Positions 32,753 to 41,112 of a stretch of 64,000 nucleotides of DNA are shown here, piece by piece. The notes below the pieces were generated by a model. It worked only from the letters and a program-made list of their open reading frames with translations, ran no database searches and was not told the origin of the DNA. This stretch comes from JBDRKE01 sp043814315 (lineage in GTDB: Bacteria > Omnitrophota > Gorgyraeia > Gygaellales > Profunditerraquicolaceae): NCBI GenBank assembly GCA_043814315.1, contig JBDRKE010000010.1, positions 69,397-133,396 on the forward strand, in the 5' to 3' direction. The translations under genes were made by a program, and so were the position numbers. The first letter of the stretch is position 1. The number at the start of each line of letters is the position of its first letter.

Positions 32753-33406
32753 ATGTTAAATATCACCTTCAGTCTTTTCCTGACGGGTCTGTTATTCGGT
32801 TCCGGACCGTGCCTGGCCACTTGCGGCCCCATCCTTGTGTCTTATGTCGTGGGTACCTGTAAAGATATCCCGAAGGGGCTTAAAGACTACCTTTTGTTTT
32901 CCTTAGCCAGGATTTTTGTTTACCTCGTGTTGGTCCAAGCAGTCTTTTTTTTAGGTAGCTTTACCCTCCAGAGGATTTTAGGAAGATATGCTCAATATCT
33001 ATTAATCCTGGGAGGCATTTTTATTGCATGGATAGGCGTGCTCATGATGCTGGGGAAAAGACCGGAATTCAAGTTTTGGCAGCGCGTCCATAAAAACATC
33101 GCAGGCCGCGATAAACAAAACCTGATAGGGATGGGTTTAGTCGTCGGGATCCTGCCTTGTGCACCTCTTTTAGCCGTACTTTCCTACATTGGGCTGACAT
33201 CCAAAACCTGGGCCCATAGCCTTCTCTACGGCGTCAGTTTTGGCTTGGGTACATTTTTATCTCCCCTGATAGCCCTCGTTATTCTTGCAGGATTTATTCC
33301 AAGGGTATTAATGTCCCGCAAGGCCGTTTATGAGCGCGTCTTTAGCTTAATCTGCGGTTTTATTATCTTTTTTTTCGGTTTACGATTGATCATCAGTGCC
33401 ATTTGA
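32753..33406 (+). CDS. CcdA/DsbD-like membrane protein (thiol electron transfer)
   Basis: 217 residues with six predicted membrane helices. Conserved cysteines sit in GPCLATCGP in the first helix and in GILPCAPLLAV at the fourth, the paired positions used by CcdA/DsbD proteins to carry reducing power from cytoplasmic thioredoxin to the periplasm. The fold also matches the broad TauE/SafE-like group. ATG 32753 has no strong ribosome site. Its place after two exported AmmeMemoRadiSam proteins raises the possibility that it feeds electrons to them; this is inference. The next gene starts 4 nt after its stop. Confidence 0.75.
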   Translation: MLNITFSLFLTGLLFGSGPCLATCGPILVSYVVGTCKDIPKGLKDYLLFSLARIFVYLVLVQAVFFLGSFTLQRILGRYAQYLLILGGIFIAWIGVLMMLGKRPEFKFWQRVHKNIAGRDKQNLIGMGLVVGILPCAPLLAVLSYIGLTSKTWAHSLLYGVSFGLGTFLSPLIALVILAGFIPRVLMSRKAVYERVFSLICGFIIFFFGLRLIISAI

Positions 33407-33410
33407 ACTC

Positions 33411-34139
33411 ATGCGAAGATTTTTTTCTGAAATAGTGGAAGTTTCTCAGGGCCGCATAACGCTTTCTGATAAGGATACGGTGCACCATATAAGGGATGTT
33501 CTGCGCCTGCAAAAAAATGACGGCCTCATTGTCTTTGACAAAACAGGCCATGAATATATCGGCGAGATAGAGAAGTTGTCCGAAAGACACATCATTTTGA
33601 GAGTCAAGGAGAAAAAGGGGGGTAGGTTGCAAAAGACGTTTTCGCTGACCTTTGCCTGCGCTATCCCCAAAAACTCCAGGATGGATGATATCATTGATAA
33701 ACTCACGCAGTTGGGCGTAGATAGGATGATACCTTGTAAAACAAAACACACGGTTGTAGCCTTCGACAGGCAAAAAGCCATTGCGCGGCATGAGCGCTGG
33801 AACAAGATTGGCCGCAGTGCAAGCGAGCAGTCCAAGAGAAATACCGTGCCCGTGATTGACCCCGTCAAGGACTTTAGAGAGCTTATTTGTGAAGCAAAGA
33901 ATTTTGACCTGAAATTAATACCCACGTTAAGAGGCAGGCGTGTGCGGCTCAAAGATGCTTTGAGGGCCAAGCCGCCAAAAAATATGCTGGTGGTTATCGG
34001 GCCGGAGGGGGACTTTAGCGAGGAGGAAGTTCGGTTAGCCAGGGCCGCCGGTTTTATTCCTGTATCTCTGGGCGAACGGGTGTTACGGGTAGAGACCGCA
34101 GCTGTTGCTGTTGCAAGTTATATAAAATTATCGACATAA
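33411..34139 (+). CDS. rsmE: 16S rRNA m3U1498 methyltransferase
   Basis: 242 residues. The SPOUT-fold methyltransferase has an N-terminal PUA-like part (RRFFSEIVEV...HHIRDVLRL) and a C-terminal knot with VIGPEGDFSEEEV and LGERVLRVETAAVAVASYI. These match RsmE, which methylates U1498 at the decoding centre. ATG 33411 fits the family start; a GTG at 33396 would overlap the upstream gene. Confidence 0.93.
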   Translation: MRRFFSEIVEVSQGRITLSDKDTVHHIRDVLRLQKNDGLIVFDKTGHEYIGEIEKLSERHIILRVKEKKGGRLQKTFSLTFACAIPKNSRMDDIIDKLTQLGVDRMIPCKTKHTVVAFDRQKAIARHERWNKIGRSASEQSKRNTVPVIDPVKDFRELICEAKNFDLKLIPTLRGRRVRLKDALRAKPPKNMLVVIGPEGDFSEEEVRLARAAGFIPVSLGERVLRVETAAVAVASYIKLST

Positions 34140-34144
34140 AAAAG

Positions 34145-35467
34145 ATGCAAACCGTTAAATTTTATACTTTAGGCTGCAAGGTGAATCAGTATGATACGCA
34201 GAACTTGAGGGAGCGTTTTGAGGAGGCAGGATTTAAGGAATTAGAGGACACAGAGGCTGCGGATGTCTGTGTCGTGAATACCTGCACGGTCACGCACAAG
34301 GCGGATGCAGATTCCTTAAACATCATCCGCAAAACCAGAAGGCAGAACCCGAAGGCAAGGATTATCGTCACGGGGTGCCTTACCGAATTAGACGAAAAGA
34401 AGATCAAAGATGCCGGCGCGCGCCTGATTATCAAAAATAAAGATAAAACAAGGATAACGGAGATTTTAAACCGGCAAATGGGCAAATCCTTCGGCAGGCT
34501 CAGGACGCTTCGCCGAAGGGCGCTGAGCGAAAGAGAAGTGCCGGCAAACCGGCAAATGTACAAAGGCATTTCTTTTTTTAAGGGCCACACGCGCGCCTTC
34601 ATAAAAATTCAGGATGGTTGCGATAACTTTTGCTCCTATTGCAAGGTTCCCCTGGTTAGAGGTGCTTCGCGGAGCAGGCCGCTTAAGGATGTTGTTGAAG
34701 AGGCTAACAGATTAAGTCAAAACGGTTTCAGAGAGATAGTCCTCACTGGCATATGTTTAGGCTCATACGGTAGGGATTTAAAGCAGAGGGTTTCTCTTGT
34801 CAATGTAATCGATAAGTTGGAAGACATCGACGAACAGTTACGCATCAGACTGAGCTCTATTGAGGCAGGCGATATTTCAGATGGATTAATACATAAGCTT
34901 GCGCATTCTAGAAAATTATGCCGACATCTGCACGTGCCTTTTCAGAGCGGCGATAACGAAATATTAAAAAAAATGAACCGCAGAGATACTTTTGAAGATT
35001 ATTTGAGACTTATCCGCAGGATAAAAGCCGCCATACCAGAAATCGCCATAACTACAGATATCATAGTTGGATTTCCATCAGAAACTGAAGAGAATTTTCA
35101 GAATACCCTTAGCCTGATTAAGCAGACTATGCCTTTAAGAGTGCATATCTTTACATACAGTTTAAGAGAGCCCACCGCCGCAAGTAATTTTAAGGAAAAT
35201 TGTAATCCGGTTATCGTAAAAAAAAGAGTCTCTAAACTTAAAGAAATCTCCCAGAATTGCAGCCTCATTTTTAAAAAGCGATTTCTCAACAGAAAAATGG
35301 AAGTCCTTATAGAAGGCCGGGCAAAAGAAAATAAGGATTACTGGCAGGGTTATACTGGGAATTATATGAAGGTGGAGGTTAAATCCGAACTCGATTTAAA
35401 GAATAAAATGGTTCCCTTACAATTGAAAAAAATATTTAACAGCCATATTCTGGCAGATTTTTATTGA
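34145..35467 (+). CDS. mtaB: MiaB-like tRNA methylthiotransferase (MtaB type)
   Basis: 440 residues. The N-terminal UPF0004 domain has FYTLGCKVNQYD, VVNTCTV and VTGCLTE with its three cluster cysteines. The radical SAM centre is GCDNFCSYCKVP (CX3CX2C). VPFQSGDNEILKKMNRR and the C-terminal TRAM-like part follow. MtaB modifies t6A37 in tRNA to ms2t6A; the closely related MiaB acts on i6A. The call to MtaB rests on overall pattern (LGCKVNQYDT, FIKIQDGC). A repeat insertion of ~28 residues lies at ~110-138 between the two domains, where family members have a linker. Confidence 0.87.
   Translation: MQTVKFYTLGCKVNQYDTQNLRERFEEAGFKELEDTEAADVCVVNTCTVTHKADADSLNIIRKTRRQNPKARIIVTGCLTELDEKKIKDAGARLIIKNKDKTRITEILNRQMGKSFGRLRTLRRRALSEREVPANRQMYKGISFFKGHTRAFIKIQDGCDNFCSYCKVPLVRGASRSRPLKDVVEEANRLSQNGFREIVLTGICLGSYGRDLKQRVSLVNVIDKLEDIDEQLRIRLSSIEAGDISDGLIHKLAHSRKLCRHLHVPFQSGDNEILKKMNRRDTFEDYLRLIRRIKAAIPEIAITTDIIVGFPSETEENFQNTLSLIKQTMPLRVHIFTYSLREPTAASNFKENCNPVIVKKRVSKLKEISQNCSLIFKKRFLNRKMEVLIEGRAKENKDYWQGYTGNYMKVEVKSELDLKNKMVPLQLKKIFNSHILADFY
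34471..34558 (+). repeat. Composite palindrome insertion inside mtaB
   Basis: CCGGCAAATGGGCAAAT at the left and CCGGCAAACCGGCAAAT at the right enclose CTTCGGCAGGCTCAGGACGC and its closing GCCGAAG (34489-34518). That inner palindrome differs by one base from 19153-19182. The frame remains open and encodes a basic segment (GRLRTLRRRALSERE). Confidence 0.85.
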
Positions 35468-35492
35468 CGCCTAATTATAGGTATGATATAAA
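35464..35492 (+). promoter_or_regulatory. Promoter of the surface-protein gene
   Basis: TTGACG (35464-35469), a 17-nt spacer and TATAAA (35487-35492), 62 bp before ATG 35554. Confidence 0.65.
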
Positions 35493-35553
35493 AATCACAA
35501 AGGTTCCAAAGGTTCTTTCGCAAAAGGAATGATCACTAAACAAGGAGGCTAAA

Positions 35554-36750
35554 ATGCAGAAAATGAAGCTTTTACTATTTTTCTTAATCTTCTTCGTGGT
35601 TTTTCCTGCTTTTCTTTTTGCTCAAGAAACCCTAACCATCACCACTTATTATCCTAGTCCCTATGGGAGCTATAACCAATTATACGTTGCAGATAGGGTC
35701 GGCATCGGGACGACGGCTCCGCCAGAAAAATTATCTGTTTACAGCAATAATTCCGCCTCCCTGTTAAAACTGCACGGCGCTGGCGACGCATGGAATTTCT
35801 CAGGTATTGCCCTAACTTCAGAGGAAGCGGCGGGTAATAAAAGCTGGGATATTTTACATCGGAAAGTCGCAGGTGAACTCAATAATTTTATCATTCAGGA
35901 ATTTGACAACGTTTACACTACGAGATTGACTATCAAACCGGGTGGCAACGTCGGCATCGGCACGGAAAATCCTCAATGGAAATTAGAAGTAGATGGCTTT
36001 GCTGGAGTGGCTAATCAATTAAACATCACGGGCCCGGGGGGATGGGCACAGGTGCAATCAGCAGATGTCGATGTCGATTTGGAATTGAAAACTGTCTCTG
36101 GAACTGGGGCCATCAAGTTCAGTCCAAATGATAACGAAGTCATGACAATAACTTCGACGGGAAGGGTAGGTATCGGGACAGCAGTACCGAATACAAAACT
36201 CGCAGTTAGCGGGCTTACGTCCAATAATCTATCTAGGAGAATTAGAATGAGTGCATCCGGTAACTTTTATTATTATAGTGCGGCGTTTACAGAATATCAT
36301 TCTTATTTGTCAGACAACCCAGATGTTTTAGGCATCGGGGATGCTGTTTGTCTTGTAAATGGTAAACTTGTCAAATCATCTTCTAAAAGACAGACGAACT
36401 GTGTTGGAATTGTTGCTTTTAAAGGCATCGGAAGAGGCAATACTGATTCATTGAGCGGGGCCCCTGAAAGTAAAAATTTAATACAGGTGGCCTCTATTGG
36501 AGATAACAGGGAACAGAAGAACGATGTTTCTTTAAAGGGCCGTAAGGTATTGAGAGGATTTAAAGTTTGTAATGAGGGGGGCGCTATTAAAACAGGCGAC
36601 TTATTGTGCACTTCTTCTAAGTCGGGTTTTTTAATGAAACAGGACGATGATATAATGCATAGTTATACTGTTGGTAAAAGCTTGGTCGATGTGTCATTTG
36701 ATAAAAATGGCGAAGCAAAGGATGTTTACGGGTATTTACTCTGTAATTAA
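35554..36750 (+). CDS. Exported surface protein with VGIGT repeats (tail-fibre-like)
   Basis: 398 residues. A signal peptide (MKLLLFFLIFFVVFPAFLFAQ) is followed by ETLTITTYYPSPYGSYNQL, then three beta-rich motifs of the form VGIGTxxPxxKL (VGIGTTAPPEKL, VGIGTENPQWKL, VGIGTAVPNTKL) at about residues 50, 135 and 210. Such motifs are common in trimeric fibre and adhesin stalks. The C-terminal ~180 residues form a separate domain with CLVNGKLVKSS and GDLLCTSSKSGFLMK, which may be a self-cleaving or capping head. AGGAGG precedes ATG 35554. Directly after the stop the same frame reads SGNVGIG, a leftover of another repeat. Role in attachment is inferred. Confidence 0.72.
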   Translation: MQKMKLLLFFLIFFVVFPAFLFAQETLTITTYYPSPYGSYNQLYVADRVGIGTTAPPEKLSVYSNNSASLLKLHGAGDAWNFSGIALTSEEAAGNKSWDILHRKVAGELNNFIIQEFDNVYTTRLTIKPGGNVGIGTENPQWKLEVDGFAGVANQLNITGPGGWAQVQSADVDVDLELKTVSGTGAIKFSPNDNEVMTITSTGRVGIGTAVPNTKLAVSGLTSNNLSRRIRMSASGNFYYYSAAFTEYHSYLSDNPDVLGIGDAVCLVNGKLVKSSSKRQTNCVGIVAFKGIGRGNTDSLSGAPESKNLIQVASIGDNREQKNDVSLKGRKVLRGFKVCNEGGAIKTGDLLCTSSKSGFLMKQDDDIMHSYTVGKSLVDVSFDKNGEAKDVYGYLLCN

Positions 36751-37052
36751 AGCGGCAACGTTGGCATTGGACTACGAGCCTTATCCCAAATCCAAAAAGT
36801 ATTTGAATTATGCTTAAGATATGGTATACTTATAAGGTAAGGCTATTTGAAAGAATGGAAAGGGGTTAAAACAGTTTTTATGCTTGACAAATCGGAAAGG
36901 AGGTGTTATAAAAAAAGAGTTACCCGAAGGGGACAGGCGCTGTTAAAATACCTCTTTAGGAAAATAGAGGTTATAATATATAAATAAGACGGAAAAGAGG
37001 TGGTTAAGAGCGCGACATGTCAATCTGACCTTAGGAAGGAGGCTTTATCAGT
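36751..37052. other. Region between surface protein and major pilin; repeat remnant and leader
   Basis: 36751-36780 continues the surface protein's repeat in frame after its stop (SGNVGIG). 36780-36880 shows nothing clear. The pilin promoter lies at 36884-36912, and the leader holds a small hairpin CCTCT...AGAGG (36950-36970) and a ribosome site AAGGAGG near 37034. Confidence 0.7.
36884..36912 (+). promoter_or_regulatory. Strong sigma-70-type promoter of the major pilin
   Basis: TTGACA (36884-36889), a 17-nt spacer and TATAAA (36907-36912); a ~135-nt leader follows before ATG 37053. The best match to consensus in the window. Confidence 0.85.
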
Positions 37053-37475
37053 ATGAAAAATAGAGGTTTTACACTCGTAGAAATCATGATCGTTGTGGCC
37101 ATTATCGCCTTGTTAGCTGCCATTGCTATACCGAACCTGTTGACAGCAAGAAGAACGGCTAACGAAGCAGCAGCCAAAGCCACAGTGCGCAGTCTCTCAA
37201 CTGCGGCAGAGACATATGCCACGTCTAATAGTGGCGTGTATCCGTCGGCTGTAGGGACAGCTGGTGCCTCATGTACTCAGTTGGCTTGCTTTATCAGTTC
37301 AGCTGCTAGCTACTGCGCAGATGCAGCAGGTACGCTTAGGGCTGTCCAGGGTTACAACTACAGATGCACCTTGACAACAGGCGGTTACAATTTTGTAGCT
37401 GAGCCTATGACCGTCGGCACAACGGGAAATTTCACTTATACAGCGTCTACAGGAGGCGTGATTACGCCTCTGTAA
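37053..37475 (+). CDS. Type IV major pilin
   Basis: 140 residues. The leader MKNRG precedes FTLVEIMIVVAIIALLAAIAI, a textbook type IVa N terminus with Glu at +5. PNLLTARRTANEAAAKATVRSL continues the alpha-1 helix. Four cysteines in the globular part may pair. It has its own strong promoter, an AAGGAGG ribosome site and a perfect terminator, the usual set-up for an abundant fibre subunit. It lies between the two assembly loci. Confidence 0.92.
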   Translation: MKNRGFTLVEIMIVVAIIALLAAIAIPNLLTARRTANEAAAKATVRSLSTAAETYATSNSGVYPSAVGTAGASCTQLACFISSAASYCADAAGTLRAVQGYNYRCTLTTGGYNFVAEPMTVGTTGNFTYTASTGGVITPL

Positions 37476-37498
37476 GGTGAGAGTTTTATAACGCTGAT

Positions 37499-37530
37499 AA
37501 AAGGAGGAGAATCAAATCTCCTCCTTTTAT
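37499..37530 (+). terminator. Rho-independent terminator of the major pilin
   Basis: AAAAGGAGGAGA (37499-37510) pairs perfectly with TCTCCTCCTTTT (37517-37528) around a 6-nt loop and is followed by an AT-rich run. Confidence 0.88.
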
Positions 37531-37630
37531 ATATATACAGCCCTTCACAAAATTCGTTTCGGGCTGTTGATTACACAGATTTCTAAAAGATTACACAGAT
37601 TTTTCCGTCGAGTCATAACTGGTGCAATCT

Positions 37631-39637
37631 ATGATGACACAGACTAAATATAACAGAACAAAATTATTTATCAGTGGTTTTGTCTTAATCATATGTTGTG
37701 TCTTTTTAGTCTATTCAAATAGCCTCAACAGCCCCTTTATCTGGGATGACGAAGCTTTAGTCGTCGCAAACCCCTTAATTAAAGACGGGGGTTCTTTAGC
37801 AAAGATTTTTACCAGCGACCTTTACTACGGCTCGTCCACCGGTTCCAATTTTTATCGTCCCCTTCAGACCTTGACTTATCTGGTCAATTATCATTTCTGG
37901 CAATTAGAGCCTCGGGGTTACCATATCACAAACATTCTCTTACAAGGATTGGTTTCGTTTCTCGTTCTTTTATTGGCCTATTGGCTTTTGGGAGATTTTG
38001 CCGTTTCTTTGGCCGCTGCCTTACTTTTCGCTGTATGCCCTTTGCATACAGAAGCCGTTACCTATATTTCCGGAAGGGCCGAAATGCTCATGGGCCTATT
38101 TTTAATTTCATCTTTTATTCTATTTCTTAAAAGCCTAGGCCCTAAGACTAAAAACAAAAACAACTTCTTCGGATTTTCCTTAATCTTATTTATTTGCGCG
38201 TTGCTTACTAAAGAATTATCCGTGCTTTTTCCTTTAGTCATTCTTTCCCATATTTTTTATTTTGCAAAAAACAGACTTAAGAAACCCGTGGTTCTTGCTA
38301 AAATCCTCCTGCCTTTCTTTGCGACGGCGGCATCGTACATTATTTTAAGGCTGTTTTTTCTAAACTTTATGACTCTTAGGCCTCCGGCATTAACGAAGTT
38401 TCCGTTCCTATTAAGAATCACGGTTTTTCCTAAAGTGCTTTTAACCTACCTGAAACTTTTGATTTTTCCCGTCGACCTGCACATGTCGAGAGAGTTCATC
38501 AGGCCCACCACATTCGGGGGGTATTTTATTGCCTGGTTTGCCCTCGGTAGCATCATAGCGGGTGTCTTTTATGCCTTGCGCAATAATAGAGGCCGTAAAG
38601 TTGCCCCGTTTCTGTTATCATGGTTTTTGGTTTTCCTTCTGCCCCAATCCGGATTATTGGCCATAAACGCCTTCGTTGCGGAGCACTTTTTGTATCTATC
38701 CTCTATAAGTTTTTTTATTGCCGTCGCCTATGTAATGAATAGATACCTGAGGCCTCGGTTATTTATTTTTGCCGTAGTGGGCCTATTGTTTTTTTACGGG
38801 ACATTAACTTTTTCTCGTAATTATGAATGGTCGGACCCGGTTATTTTTTACGAGCGCATCTTAAAATTTTCACCCAGCAGTTTCCAGGCCCATAACAACC
38901 TCGGGATACATTATCAGCGCCGAAGTCTTTATCAACAGGCCATACGGGAATACGAAAAAGCGCTAGAGATTATGCCTGACCTTTTGGAGGCCCGTTCTAA
39001 TTTAGCGGACATCTATTTTAAAATGGGCCGCTTGGACGATGCCAAGAGAGAGTATGCTTTCGTCGAAAAAACAGCGCCCGGAAGCAAGGCAGGCGAGATC
39101 CAGAATAACATCGCCGCGATTTACGAATCACAAGGTTTATGGGATGAGGCGCTGGATAAATACAAGCTTGCCTTGCAACTGGATCCGGGTTTAGACTTCA
39201 CTCATTTTAATATGGCCAGGGTTTATTTTGTAAAAGGCGATTCTCCTTTGGCGGCACAGGAAATTCTTAATTCCCTTTCAAAATTAAACCTGCCCGAAAA
39301 GGAAGTGCCGATTCTTTTGAAATTGATTGAGGGGTATTTTGATTCAGGCAAGCGTCATACGCGCGCCCTGACCTTTTATAATGATCTGGGAGTGTTATTC
39401 GCGCAGAAAGAGTTTTTTGATGCCAGTATTGTGGCCTTTCAAAAAGTATTAGAACTGGATTTGCGATATAGTGATGCGCATTTTAATCTAGGTTTGGCTT
39501 ATTGGAAGAAAGGCCTTAAGGCCAAAGCAGCGCTAGAATTCAAATACGCCCTTAAAATAAATCCCGGCCACGTGCAGGCTAAGGGTATGCTATCCGAGAT
39601 CAAAAAAGAAAATTTTTTTTATAGGATATCCTACTAA
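37631..39637 (+). CDS. TMTC-like membrane protein: GT-C domain plus TPR repeats
   Basis: About 668 residues. Residues ~10-400 have ten or more membrane helices. The first outer loop holds FIWDDEALVVANP, the acidic motif of TMTC/PMT-type mannosyltransferases, and NFYRPLQTLTYLVNYHFW and HTEAVTYISGRAEML are further family blocks. Residues ~420-660 are TPR repeats (AHNNLGIHYQRRSLYQQAI, DAHFNLGLAYWKKGLKAKA). It may O-glycosylate exported proteins such as pilins; acceptor and sugar are unknown. Starts at GTG 37622 or ATG 37631/37634; none has a clear ribosome site. Confidence 0.8.
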   Translation: MMTQTKYNRTKLFISGFVLIICCVFLVYSNSLNSPFIWDDEALVVANPLIKDGGSLAKIFTSDLYYGSSTGSNFYRPLQTLTYLVNYHFWQLEPRGYHITNILLQGLVSFLVLLLAYWLLGDFAVSLAAALLFAVCPLHTEAVTYISGRAEMLMGLFLISSFILFLKSLGPKTKNKNNFFGFSLILFICALLTKELSVLFPLVILSHIFYFAKNRLKKPVVLAKILLPFFATAASYIILRLFFLNFMTLRPPALTKFPFLLRITVFPKVLLTYLKLLIFPVDLHMSREFIRPTTFGGYFIAWFALGSIIAGVFYALRNNRGRKVAPFLLSWFLVFLLPQSGLLAINAFVAEHFLYLSSISFFIAVAYVMNRYLRPRLFIFAVVGLLFFYGTLTFSRNYEWSDPVIFYERILKFSPSSFQAHNNLGIHYQRRSLYQQAIREYEKALEIMPDLLEARSNLADIYFKMGRLDDAKREYAFVEKTAPGSKAGEIQNNIAAIYESQGLWDEALDKYKLALQLDPGLDFTHFNMARVYFVKGDSPLAAQEILNSLSKLNLPEKEVPILLKLIEGYFDSGKRHTRALTFYNDLGVLFAQKEFFDASIVAFQKVLELDLRYSDAHFNLGLAYWKKGLKAKAALEFKYALKINPGHVQAKGMLSEIKKENFFYRISY

Positions 39638-39685
39638 CTTAATCTGTATCAAGCAGTTACCTAAAGACCCCACAAAAAAATTCCC

Positions 39686-39714
39686 TTGCGTAACTTGTTC
39701 TTTTGTGATAGAAT
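39686..39714 (+). promoter_or_regulatory. Possible promoter of pilus locus 2
   Basis: TTGCGT (39686-39691), a 17-nt spacer and TAGAAT (39709-39714). It lies upstream of ATG 39735 and overlaps an in-frame GTG at 39705, arguing against that GTG as the start. Confidence 0.55.
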
Positions 39715-39734
39715 CATTCGAGTTAATTAAAAAA

Positions 39735-40154
39735 ATGATGAAAGGCCATGGCGCGAAGAGTTTTGTAACCATCATGATAGTGATTGCTATATCATCGCTT
39801 GTTGCTCGAACCGTGGTGGGCGTCTTCATAGACATGAACATGGGGCAGAATGAATCTAACGCAGAGGGAACCCTCAAACTCATAGCCGCTTCTTTGGAGA
39901 ATTACGCCAACGATCATCGCGACAAATACCCGTCCAGTTTCTCTGCCTTGACACAATCCAAGATCGCCTATCTTGATAAAGATTACGTATCCGCTTCTCC
40001 TATAAAAGGTTACCTATACGGCTGTTTAAAGCTTGAGCCTTCTGGATACAATTGCTTTGCCGGGCCTACCCGATGCGGCTTGACTGGAAGAACCACTTAT
40101 AGCGTAACCACAGGAAGTCAGCTTGTTTCAGAGGGTTGCAAAAAGAGCGAATAA
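39735..40154 (+). CDS. Degenerate pilin-like protein without the prepilin motif
   Basis: About 139 residues. The N terminus MMKGHGAKSFVTIMIVIAIS has a hydrophobic helix but no G/A-F-T-L-x-E site. After the helix the sequence resembles pilins: EGTLKLIAASLENYANDHRDKYPSS, then a small domain with YGCLKL and NCFAGP cysteines. It stands first in pilus locus 2. It may be a pseudopilin processed differently, or a membrane-held regulator. The start is uncertain. Confidence 0.65.
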   Translation: MMKGHGAKSFVTIMIVIAISSLVARTVVGVFIDMNMGQNESNAEGTLKLIAASLENYANDHRDKYPSSFSALTQSKIAYLDKDYVSASPIKGYLYGCLKLEPSGYNCFAGPTRCGLTGRTTYSVTTGSQLVSEGCKKSE

Positions 40155-40166
40155 TAAGGAGAATTC

Positions 40167-40523
40167 ATGAGATTTTCTTATAACGCCTTTTCCTTAGTAG
40201 AATTAATGGTAGGTATAGTCATCTTGATGGTCGTTATCTCCGGATGCCTGCTTACGTATATTTACTGTGTCTTGCTCAACGATACGAGTCATAACATGGT
40301 AGTGGCGGTCAATGATGCCCAGTATGTTTTAGAACAGATTAAGTCCTTGGCGTATGGCGATATTGCCACATATACGGCTCCTGCGTTTAGCAATTTACCC
40401 AGTGAGGTCGTTACATTAAATAGTGCCATGGGGGCTTCGATGGGTACGATTACCGTAAATGTGAGCTGGCAGGAGAGAACGCGCTCAAGAACTCTTTCCT
40501 TGAAGACCTACGTGGCCAAATAA
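40167..40523 (+). CDS. Minor prepilin, PilV-like
   Basis: 118 residues. Cleavage is likely after NA before FSLVELMVGIVILMVVISG (Glu +5, Ala at -1). The post-helix region (AVNDAQYVLEQIKSLAYGDI) and the C-terminal beta strand (GTITVNVSWQERTRSRTLSL) match PilV-type minor pilins. AAGGAG lies 6 nt upstream. Confidence 0.8.
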   Translation: MRFSYNAFSLVELMVGIVILMVVISGCLLTYIYCVLLNDTSHNMVVAVNDAQYVLEQIKSLAYGDIATYTAPAFSNLPSEVVTLNSAMGASMGTITVNVSWQERTRSRTLSLKTYVAK

Positions 40524-40524
40524 C

Positions 40525-41112
40525 ATGAAAAACTATTTATCCCAGGGCTGCGGATTCACGATTATTGAAGTTCTTTGCTCAGTTACCGTCGCGAGTTTCA
40601 TTGTTGGGGTTTTGTTTTACGCCTTAAGCAGCGCAGAGTATTCTCGGGCTGCCAGTGCCGCTAAGATCGAGGTGCAATCTGAGGTCAGGCGCAGCATCGA
40701 TTGGATTGTCAAGGACGTGCGTCAGGCCGTCAGTTGGGAAATCGCCGACGCTGACAACAGCCCGTCAAATACACACATTAAATTCCGGAAGGTCGAGGGT
40801 TGGAATACGACGGCAGAGACGTTTCTTTTAAGCGCCGATTACACCGAATACACGTACGATTCCGGTGATGATAGGATCACCCGCAGGCTCAGCGACTCAG
40901 ATGATGAGACGAAACAGACATGGTCTTTAAACCATATTCAGCGAGCGCCCTTTTATACTTTGGATGGCTCGGGTAATGTTGTTGCTCTGAATGGCGGTGA
41001 TTTGCTCACCAGTAGAAAGCTGGTTATCGATATTAGGGGCAGTAAGCCCATTAAGGGCTCTTTAAATGCCACCGCAACGCTTATTGAAGAGGTGAAAATA
41101 AGAAATGAATAA
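40525..41112 (+). CDS. Minor prepilin, PilW/GspJ-like
   Basis: 195 residues. The leader MKNYLSQGCG precedes FTIIEVLCSVTVASFIVGVLF (Glu +5). EVRRSIDWIVKDVRQAVSWEI and the stretch of antiparallel strands fit PilW/GspJ. Start ATG 40525 follows the upstream stop by 1 nt; its end overlaps the next gene by 8 bp. Confidence 0.82.
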   Translation: MKNYLSQGCGFTIIEVLCSVTVASFIVGVLFYALSSAEYSRAASAAKIEVQSEVRRSIDWIVKDVRQAVSWEIADADNSPSNTHIKFRKVEGWNTTAETFLLSADYTEYTYDSGDDRITRRLSDSDDETKQTWSLNHIQRAPFYTLDGSGNVVALNGGDLLTSRKLVIDIRGSKPIKGSLNATATLIEEVKIRNE

